From Symbiodinium natans (Eukaryota > Sar > Dinophyceae > Suessiales > Symbiodiniaceae), in the NCBI GenBank assembly GCA_905221605.1, contig CAJNDS010000589.1, positions 64,001 to 108,438 on the forward strand: a stretch of 44,438 nucleotides of DNA. The letters run 5' to 3'. The notes beneath the pieces are model-generated. The model did no database searches. It had not been told where the DNA came from and saw nothing but the letters and a program-made list of their open reading frames with translations. The translations under genes and the position numbers were made by a program. How positions within the stretch are numbered: the stretch's first letter is position 1; each line of letters opens with the position of its first letter. Of this stretch, positions 37,197 through 44,438 are shown piece by piece.

Positions 37197-40045
37197 CCCG
37201 CCACCCTCGCCGCATCAATCTGGGAAACGGGTATTGTGCAAAGGCACAAGAGTGAAATGTGAAGCAACGTCAGTCAGAGCAATCAGACTTTGCTCGAGGC
37301 AGCCCATTGATCGCCCTGCTTTGCAGCATCCACCACCATGTCCGGTGACCCTGCCTAAGGGCGTTATGACTCTGGCGCACACTCTTTTGCGGCAATCTTT
37401 GCGCCTCCTGCATTTGCACACGCAAACTTCAAGCTTGCTGTATGGGACTCCGCGCGCAAACAGTCTGGCGGAGTCTGAGTCAAGCGTGCCGTCATCGCGT
37501 CGCGCTTCCCAAAGCCCCAAAACGGTCCCAAGACTGCCGATGTCGACCCGACTGGGCAGCCCAGAAAACTTTACAGTCGATCTGTCTCGTTCTCACTAAT
37601 TAGTCACTATTACCCTTCCTGTTTGCACCGGCCTCAGACCAGTCCCGTGCCTGAAGAAAGTTTGGGTTCCAAGGGTTCCAACTCCCGTTTTCAAAGAGCC
37701 CCACGAGAACCCACGGAAGGCTTAAAGTTTTAGCTGGTGTCCACAAACTTTCAAGTAGACCTTCTGGATCTTGCAGTAGCAGGTGATGTTTGTTGGGGGC
37801 GACGTGGGCCTTGAGTTGGCTGATGTTGGCTGTATTGCCCCGATCGAATGATCCAAGGGCTGTGTGCCCTTCGAAGAGTTTGCTCTGAGACTCTTCGAGA
37901 GACTGGCAGGACATCTGACTGGTGGGTTGAGGGAGTCTAGAGATGTTTTTGGTCTGCTACATCGTCGTTCAATTAATAATTAACGTAACGATGCTTTGCA
38001 CATTGTCGATGACCCTGCACGTTGCACTGTTAGACCACAATGTGCCTGCATTGCAAGTGTACACATGTTTGATGTCGTAGGCCTTGTTGTGCTACCAGTG
38101 CTGTTTTCTTTCAATTCTGCAAGATCATCAATTGCAGTCTTCGCATTGTTTTGTTTTATTCATCCGGATTTGTTTGCATATAGCCGAATAAACATATCAT
38201 CCCAAGGGTAGGTTCAACAAACAGACGTAACGATGATGCTAGCTACCTCGACATTCCTGACAAATATCCTGGGCGACGCAAAGGCTCCTGTAAAAGGCCA
38301 AAAAGCTGTGGCAGGACGGGCGTGCGAGGGGCAGCGGGATCTGGATCCCCTGAAGGCAGTGGCTCTTGTGGGGTTTTAGGTGTCGGACTTCGGATTCGGG
38401 CATCTAGTGCGTTTCTTGGTTGAGACGGGATCCACAGCTCTGGGTTCTAATTAGGCCACAGTCTGATAGCAGCCCGGGAAAAGGAATGTTTGTACACTGC
38501 CCAGCATCACAGAGTCGCAGAGGTGGCTGCACGACGACAGCACCTCTTAAGGTTTCTTGTGTTTGTGGCCAAGCCCTCCCACGAGGAACGTAGCCTTTTC
38601 TGTCCTTTTCTTGCTTGTCTTAACCGAGGGCTACCGACCAAATTCCTAGCCCAAAATCGATCGGCGCAGAAGGGTGCAGGGTTCCCTGATCTGAAAGCCT
38701 TGAACCATCAACCCCCGAAGCCGAAACCTCAGAACGTCCGCAAGTGGCAAGAGTGACACTTAAACGCTTGTTGCTCTGCTGCGCACTCCACCGCGTTTGG
38801 CCAAAGAACGTCAACAAGATGGCAAGAAAACCTAGACCCGTTGCCTTGTGTCTTGGCAGGGAGTGGAGCACCCTTCTGCCAAGGGCAGCAGTGGTCAGCA
38901 TCAGCAGCGGCTGTCGCGATAAGCCTCTCGTTGAAGTGGGGATGCCACACAGATTTAGATACTTTGGCCCCATGTTTAGATCTCATGGATATTAATAATA
39001 TAGCTCACGGATATAACATCAAGGAGTCTAAAGCATGCCTTCAAGAGCATAAACCGACCCTGGCCTTTGTACCATTTGGTGTGTGTGTGTGTGTGTGTGG
39101 CTCTCTCTCTCTGCCTGCCTGTCTGTCTGTTTTTGTCTGTCTCTGTGAGTGTGAGTGTGTGTGTGTGTCTTTGTGTGTCTTTGCGTCTCTTTGTGTGTCT
39201 TTGAGTCCGGCTTCGTGTCTGTCTTTGTTCTGTCTTGTGTCCGAGTGTCTGTGTGGGTTTGTGGGCAAGTGTGTGCATGAGGCAGTGGAGTGCATGCTTA
39301 GACCTTTTTTACGCCCCTGTGCTGCGGCAAAAAGCTGAAAGAACCAAGGTGCGGGCCGTCATGAGCTGACTGCAACCCCGGGCACTGTGTGCAGGTTGGA
39401 ATTGACCAGCTATGGGGTTCAGGAGTGTTGGTGGCAACATCGTGGTAGGATGTGCAGGGGTTCCTTCGGGATGCACTTCGGGAGACAACCCTTGACTCCC
39501 AGCTCCGACAAAACCTGTTATAAGTTATGAGGCAAATGTAGTACTACCAGTTAAAGAGATTTGAGGGTTTCTGGGCCACAAGCATGAGTCCAAGACTCCT
39601 GCTTGTCCTTGTTTGGAGGCTGCAAGGAAGGGAAGAACGGTCTTGTGGCGTCATAGTCGTCTACAGCGCACGGTCCCAGACTTGGGTTTCTCACTGAGCA
39701 AGGCCCTCTTCTTTCAGTAACACTGCTTGGATGCATGCAGAGCGGCAAAACAGCTGCTTGTCCTGAGCACGAATGCCAATGCTTGCGCAACTTTTCCGTA
39801 AGAAGCCGTTTCGCAGAACCAAAGATACTAACAATTAGCTAATTAGCTCACTGCGACCTCTTTTGGCAGGGGTGTTGGAAGTCTTCCATGCAAAGGTGAT
39901 TCGTTTTGGTCTTGAGGTTTTGTCTACACTTGCCATACACGACTTCCTTGCGTGGAATGTCCGCAGGCCATATGCTGTGATGCCCAGTTAGGTGTGCTTT
40001 AGGTTCCACACTGGCTTCACTAGCCGTCACTCGCCGGCAAGCCCG
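37197..40045. other. Gene-poor stretch with TG-rich microsatellite
   Basis: A 121-codon frame (37234-37599) lacks an ATG at its start and has no motif. The words ACGTAACGATG occur at 37983 and 38225. A GT-rich tract with CTTT interruptions lies at 39079-39290. No RNA gene or convincing exon was identified. Confidence 0.4.
39079..39290. repeat. GT/CT-rich imperfect microsatellite
   Basis: GTGTGT, CTCTCT, CTGTCTGT and TGTGTGTCTTT words over about 210 bp. Long Cys-Val or Thr-His frames here are repeat artefacts. Confidence 0.85.
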
Positions 40046-41760
40046 ATGCTTGGCCTGGTGCGTCTCTTGCGTCTCGTGCTGGCGCTGTCTGTGCTTAGGC
40101 CAATCTTGGGCTGCAACGGCGCAGATGCCTTCTGCGACCTTCCCTTGTCCAAATACACCTTTCCTGGAACGCACAACTCCAATTCATACAACTTGGACAT
40201 CCCAGAGATCATTCCGGACGACATACCTGGTGTGGACGTCAACGAAGTGCTAAGGTGCTTTTTTGAAAACCATGACTTGTCTCCCGTGCAGCAACTGAAT
40301 GTCGGCATCCGCAGCTTCATGGTAGATCTTTGTGATCGTCCAAATACGTCAGCCCTATTCAATTGCCACGGGCAACAGGGCGCAAGGGCTTGGGGAGGCA
40401 ACTTCGCGGATGACGTGGATGGCATGCAGAAGTGGTTGACCATCAACCAGCGTGAGCTCATCGCCGTGGCACCCGATGACATGCATACAGGCTCGGATGG
40501 AAACCAGCGCTGGCTCGATCTGATGGGAAGCCAGTTTGGAGGTCCTTGCCTGGAAATAGGTGAAGCGACAGATGTATCAACTTGGTCCCGGCGCAGCCAG
40601 GTGCCAAGCTCTCACTCGGGCAAGGTTTCGGATTTTGGACGTTTTTGGGGTTTGCAGCTTAGAGTTTCGTGTTCATGTTGTGGTTGCGCCATGTAGAACT
40701 CCTTGAACATCTTGAACTGCGTACTGATTCGGAGCCTAGCCCCCAGTTTGAGGTGTCATGTGCTGTGCTGGTTGGCCGGCCCAACGATAATGTCACAATG
40801 GGTGCTCTCGTGAATAACAACCTACGCGCAGTCATTTTTCAGCGAGATTGGCGGAGCCTCTTCTACAGCACATATGGAGATGTCCATCCAGGGGCCACCT
40901 CTCAAAAGCTGCTGGATGACTTAGTGGCCTATGGCGAGGGCAACAAGCCGATGACGCCCAACACGTTGTTCTTGTTCCAAATATTCGGTTCAGCCAAGAT
41001 ACCAGACTTCAGCTTGTACAAGGCCTGCCCCGACCCGATTTGCAAGGCAGCTGCGCTCGTTCGAATCAAGGACGAGCTGAGGCTGGACTGTGTCAAGCAG
41101 ATGGCGACCGGGTTCCACACAGACCTGATGCAGGACGACACGCATGCACATGAGTTCTCCACAGGAGAGGCATGCCCAGAACATGCCTGCGGATGTTTGG
41201 GATACAGGTCGCCCATTGAAGTGGTGCACCAGAAGCTTCTGCAAAATGGACATGCTGTCCAGAGCATCTATGTCGACTACCCTGAGGTGGGGGAGAGAAG
41301 CAGCGTAGCACAGGTCGTTGTACGAATGAATGAGGCAAACCTTCGCCATTTCCGTGGTGAGGAGGAGCCCGGTGCGGATTGGTGGTCTTGCCACTGGCAG
41401 CCGATTGCCGCAATTACCGTGCCCTTGACAATGCTTGGCCTGTGTGGCCTCTACTTGTTCCTGGCCGTTCGCTACCCAAAAAAGTATGGTGTGTGGTTCT
41501 GGAAAGAGTGGCAGGCGTACCAAGTTCGGAATGAAAGGAGGAAGGAAGGCAGGGCAAGGGGGCGTGAAGAAGCACGAGCCTACTTGCATGAGGATGGTCG
41601 TGCAGGGGACATGTCAATTCCTCAGCAGATTCCACCCATGGTGGTTGCCCCTAGTGCTGGATATGCTCAGAGCAACGGGTATGCTCAGAGCCATCAAAAT
41701 CCCCAACACTTTCAAACCAGCTACCAGGGAAACTTCCAAAAGTTTGCGGACACAGAGTGA
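40046..41760 (+). CDS. PI-PLC X-domain-like phosphodiesterase, membrane anchored
   Basis: Exon 1 starts at ATG 40046 with a signal peptide (MLGLVRLLRLVLALSVL). Domain motifs follow: GTHNSNSYNL (His at residue 43), PVQQLNVGIRSFMVDLCDR (Asp94) and LFNCHGQQG (His108), the pattern of PLC-like phosphodiesterases with two catalytic His. Family members cleave phosphoinositide or GPI-type phosphodiesters. Two intron models keep the frame: 40601-40746 (CAG/GTG..CCCCAG, 522 aa) or 40560-40696 (525 aa). Exon 2 continues TMGALVNNNLRAVIFQRDW and a Cys-rich part (EACPEHACGC). A membrane helix lies near residues 404-428 (AAITVPLTMLGLCGLYLFLA), followed by a basic then Gln/Tyr-rich cytoplasmic tail. The first His is followed by Asn, as in plant X-domain-only proteins, rather than Asp. 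A lumenal or extracellular catalytic domain is inferred. Confidence 0.75.
40601..40746 (+). other. Predicted intron of the PLC-like gene
   Basis: Phase 0, GTGCCA to AGCCCCCAG, with CTGAT as a possible branch site at about 40724. The alternative 40560-40696 (GTGAAG to ATGTAG, phase 1) cannot be excluded. Confidence 0.5.
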
Positions 41761-42236
41761 GTAGCAGCAACGTTCCAAGCAAGGATGCCTTAGCAGCTCC
41801 GAGCACCGGCACATGCATTTGGTGTTCATTGTGCCAATACTGAACCACGTGCACCATTCCATTCAAGTCCCCTAGCACACCCCATTCAGTTCAGGCCTAC
41901 ATGAGGTGCTGCTGGCTGCAGAGCCCTGCAGAGCCAAGTCTCAGTGACTAGGGTCTCGGATTGTTAAGCAATCTCAGACCTGGCTTTGCCGCCAAGCATT
42001 TTGCCTTGCATGTTGTATCTCAATCGCCGTGATCGCAAAATCCAAAGGAGAAAGAAAATTGCGCACTGATCAAGCTTACCTGTGCTCCATTGTGTTTTAT
42101 GAGGTCAGACTCCGGCCTTCCGAAGTGCAGAGCAGATGCTGATACTATTTTGCCTGTGCCGACGCCACTTCGAGTTGGATGCACGCGGGAATCGGCGATG
42201 TGCCGGCCGTATGAGATGCAGCCTGCCCGGAAATGC
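41761..42236. other. 3' flank of the PLC-like gene, gene-free
   Basis: No frame of interest until the PPR-like motif. No repeats were noticed. Confidence 0.45.
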
Positions 42237-42601
42237 CCTGATGCGTGCAGCTACAACAGTGCCATGAATGCTTGCAAGGAGGCAGAGAGAGCGGGAGAGA
42301 GAGGGGGGGAGAGAGAGAAGCAGACGCAAACTGAGAGACGTAAGGCGGCAACGCGAAGAGAGACTAGAGAGAGTTTGACTGGGCAACATACGTGTCGTTT
42401 TTTCTTGACGGCAAGATGCTGCAGGAACACTGGGTCAGGGCAGCGCGTCTTCTGACCACGCAAGAGACCATTTCAATTGATGTGGTAGGACGCACGGCCA
42501 CGATCGCCGCAGCTGCACGGCCTACACGATGGCGTTGCGCTGCATCACTGGTCCACACCATGAAGAGTTGTCCGAGCGTGGGCAGCTTGTCTGCCTTGTG
42601 A
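42237..42601 (+). pseudogene. PPR (pentatricopeptide repeat) gene fragment
   Basis: At 42237-42290 one frame encodes PDACSYNSAMNACKEAER, matching the first helix of a PPR motif (PDxxSYNxxxxACxKA). After a GA-rich insertion, a CTGCAG acceptor-like site precedes EHWVRAARLLTTQETISID then VVGRTATIAAAARPTRWRCA and ASLVHTMKS in another frame (42425-42601). That fits a further PPR unit (WxxAxxLL...DVVxxTAxIxAxAR...WxxAxxLxxxM). PPR proteins bind RNA in organelles. The frame change, the low-complexity insertion and the isolated two units indicate a broken copy, or exons of a gene with an intron at about 42291-42424. Confidence 0.45.
42285..42325. repeat. GA-rich insertion in the PPR fragment
   Basis: GAGAGAGCGGGAGAGAGAGG-type purine tract separating the two PPR-like blocks. 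Confidence 0.8.
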
Positions 42602-43010
42602 TGACGAGTAGAACAATGAAGTTTCAAAGCCCGTGAACCCGTTTAGAAAAGCAAAGAGAGTCTGTTGAGTCCACAGAGTTGGTTGTGTGCTCGAGATGAG
42701 GAGCAGCAAACGCGGCAGCAGCCGCCAGACATCCAAGAGCTGCATATGGGTTGGGATTAGCTGATTGAGTTCGAGCTGACTTTCAGACGTTAGGGAGAGA
42801 ATTGGCTTCGATCGCATACTGTGGTATATCGGTTTGGAGGCTTGTCGATGAGTGTTGGCATTCGTTAGCTGCAATACATCCAGTTCAAACAAAGCAAAGA
42901 TCGGAAACGCATGCAAAAGGCATAATCTTTTGTGCTGCAAAGCTGGAGATGATGTGCATTTGTTGCGCCGGTCTGCCCAACATCACTCATCACGTAGCAT
43001 GGAGCCTTGA

Positions 43011-43268
43011 ATGACGGAGAAAGGTTTCAAGGCTTTCACATTGGAGACCTACAAAGCCAGGGAACAAACACATCTCGCTTGGAATTCCTTTTTGGAACCC
43101 GCCAGAGGCGACATGAAGGCCATGCCACCATATTCGAATCGGAAACTCGAGCTGGAAGAAGCCGCAAGAGCAGTTCAGGAGCTGCCCGCAGCTGCATGGG
43201 ATCGTTTCCACGATGCCATGGGCATGCAAGTTGTAGCTCTTCAACATGAGCTTGGAGCAGATGTGTGA
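43011..43268 (+). CDS. Hypothetical 85-aa ORF in tandem copy 1
   Basis: The frame has a true ATG: MTEKGFKAFTLETYKAREQT, then LAWNSFLEPARGDMKAM, LELEEAARAVQELPAAAWD and ALQHELGADV, with TGA. It looks like a small, mostly helical protein or exon. The equivalent frame in copy 2 has two stop codons. No family is recognised. An antisense frame without ATG is open in both copies, so the coding strand is not certain. Confidence 0.35.
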   Translation: MTEKGFKAFTLETYKAREQTHLAWNSFLEPARGDMKAMPPYSNRKLELEEAARAVQELPAAAWDRFHDAMGMQVVALQHELGADV

Positions 43269-44020
43269 CGTTGGAGCTCATGTGCATAGTTCGAGTTAGG
43301 GAGTCCCATGCGCGCTCATTGAGGTGGGCCTGGACAGCGAGCCTGAACTCGGAACGCACGCCGCAGATCGTTTGCAACAAGAAAACTGTCCTCGAGCTGT
43401 AGCCTTGCTAGCAGCATGCCCAAACACAAACAGCTTGAGTCAGTAGCTGTCAAAGCTTTCTTCTCCTGCAGGTCTGTCACGGCCAAACAGTAGATGCAAC
43501 ACGCAGATTCTATGCGTTGGCACCACCGCGATGGTACACGGCACAGATGCAAGACTGATACTGTGACAGTGGACGGAGGCGCGTGCGGTGTGATGGCGTG
43601 GTGTGCGAGTGTGTGAAGTTTCAAAGCCCGTGAACCCATTTAGAAAAGCAAAGAGAGTTCATTGATGTCTGTTGAGTCGAGTGACTCCACAGAGTTGGTT
43701 GTGTGCTCGAGATGAGGAGCGCGGCAAACGCAGCAGCAGCCGCCAGACATCCAAGACCTGCATATTGGTTGGGAGATGTTGGGAGTAGCTGATTGAGTTC
43801 GAGCTGACTTTCAGACGTTCAGGGAGAGAATTGGCTTCGATCGCATGCTGTGGTGTATCGGTTTGGAGGCTGTCGGTGTGTGTTGGCGTTCGTTAGCTGC
43901 AATACATCCAGTTCAAACAAAGCAAAGATCGGAAACGAGTGCAAAATGCGTAATCTTTTGTGCTGCAAAGCTGGAGATGATGTGCATTTGTTGCACCGGT
44001 CTGCCCAACATCACCCATCA

Positions 44021-44278
44021 ATGACGGCGAAAGGTTTCAAGGCTTTCACATTGGAGACCTAGAAAGCCAGGGAATAAATACATCTCGCTTGGAATTCCTT
44101 TTTGGAGCCCGCCAGAGGCGACATGAAGGCCATGCCACCACATTCGAATCGGAAACTCGAGCTGGAAGAAGCCGCAAGAGCAGTTCAGGAGCTGCCCGCA
44201 GCTGCATGGGATCGTTTCCACGATGCCAAGGGCATGCAAGTTGTAGCTCTTCAACATGAGCTTGGAGCAGATGTGTGA
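44021..44278 (+). pseudogene. Tandem copy 2 of the 85-aa ORF, with two stops
   Basis: It starts with ATG and reads MTAKGFKAFTLET, then TAG at 44060-44062 (TAC in copy 1) and TAA at 44075-44077 (CAA in copy 1). The downstream part is open and nearly identical to copy 1, with changes such as Tyr to His and Met to Lys. Either the copy is decayed, or the frame was never coding. Confidence 0.5.
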
Positions 44279-44438
44279 CGTTGGAGCTCATGTGCATAGT
44301 TCGAGTTAGGGAGTCCCATGCGCGCTCATTGAGGTGGGCCTGGACAGCGAGCCTGAACTCGGAACGCACGCCGTAGATCGTTTGCCACAAGAAAACTGTC
44401 CTCGAGCTGTAGCCTTGCTAACAGCATGCCCAAACACA

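Larger units (their letters stand above)
42617..44438. repeat. Tandem duplication of about 1 kb (second copy cut by window edge)
   Basis: Copy 1 begins with TGAAGTTTCAAAGCCCGTGAA at 42617 and copy 2 at 43614. The offset grows from 997 to 1010 bp through small insertions and deletions (TCATTGATG inserted at about 43661; CGTAGCATGGAGCC lost near 44020). The remaining sequence is highly similar, with scattered substitutions up to the end of the window. Confidence 0.95.

Noticed and set aside
43036-43380. 114-codon antisense frame open in both tandem copies (also 44046-44390)
   Set aside because: It starts with TTG rather than ATG, has no motif, and two nearly identical copies are expected to stay open together; kept only as a caveat on strand.

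Overview
This window reads as nuclear DNA of a eukaryote, most likely a dinoflagellate such as a Symbiodiniaceae-like alga. That is an inference from several traits: moderately GC-rich DNA with long gene-poor stretches, short exon-like blocks flanked by GT..AG borders whose phases fit, many purine/pyrimidine microsatellites, scattered plant-type telomere words (TTTAGGG), decayed PPR- and ankyrin-like coding fragments, and no operons or ribosome binding sites. No rRNA gene, confident tRNA, CRISPR array, reverse transcriptase or transposase was found, and no relict spliced leader was seen.

Three genes are well supported, all on the + strand. (1) 14340-18227 is an uninterrupted 1295-codon frame: signal peptide, long N-glycosylated ectodomain, Cys-rich ephrin-receptor-like motif, then about a dozen membrane helices with an EGF-like Cys cluster between two of them. 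(2) 25700-28832 is a two-exon gene. A short exon carries a signal peptide; a phase-0 intron leads into an exon made of one divergent and seven near-identical 102-residue, six-cysteine repeats. (3) 40046-41760 is a two-exon PI-PLC X-domain-like phosphodiesterase with signal peptide, one membrane helix and a cytoplasmic tail. All three enter the secretory pathway; nothing shows that they work together.

Weaker multi-exon candidates lie at 3-335 (left edge), 11848-13252, 22923-23576 (with a Walker A motif) and 34750-35748 (two exons joined by a phase-0 intron). Single exon-like blocks include an EF-hand-like terminal exon at 8011-8124. Decayed genes include a PPR fragment (42237-42601) and possible ankyrin repeats (36817-37196). 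The right edge (42617-44438) is a tandem duplication of about 1 kb in which an 85-codon frame is open in one copy and stopped twice in the other.

The rest is repeat-rich. A purine-rich block (19500-21430) and a second one (33190-33710) share small modules ending in (GAA)n, sometimes with a UUCG-type hairpin. The second block lies between two diverged copies of an AT-richer element (32680-34140). Other features are a near-palindromic AT tract, a CA/TG inverted repeat, a degenerate minisatellite, a perfect 12-bp inverted repeat, long G and C runs and telomere-like words. Many short frames exist in the gene-poor parts; only those with splice signals, an ATG or protein-like composition are listed.
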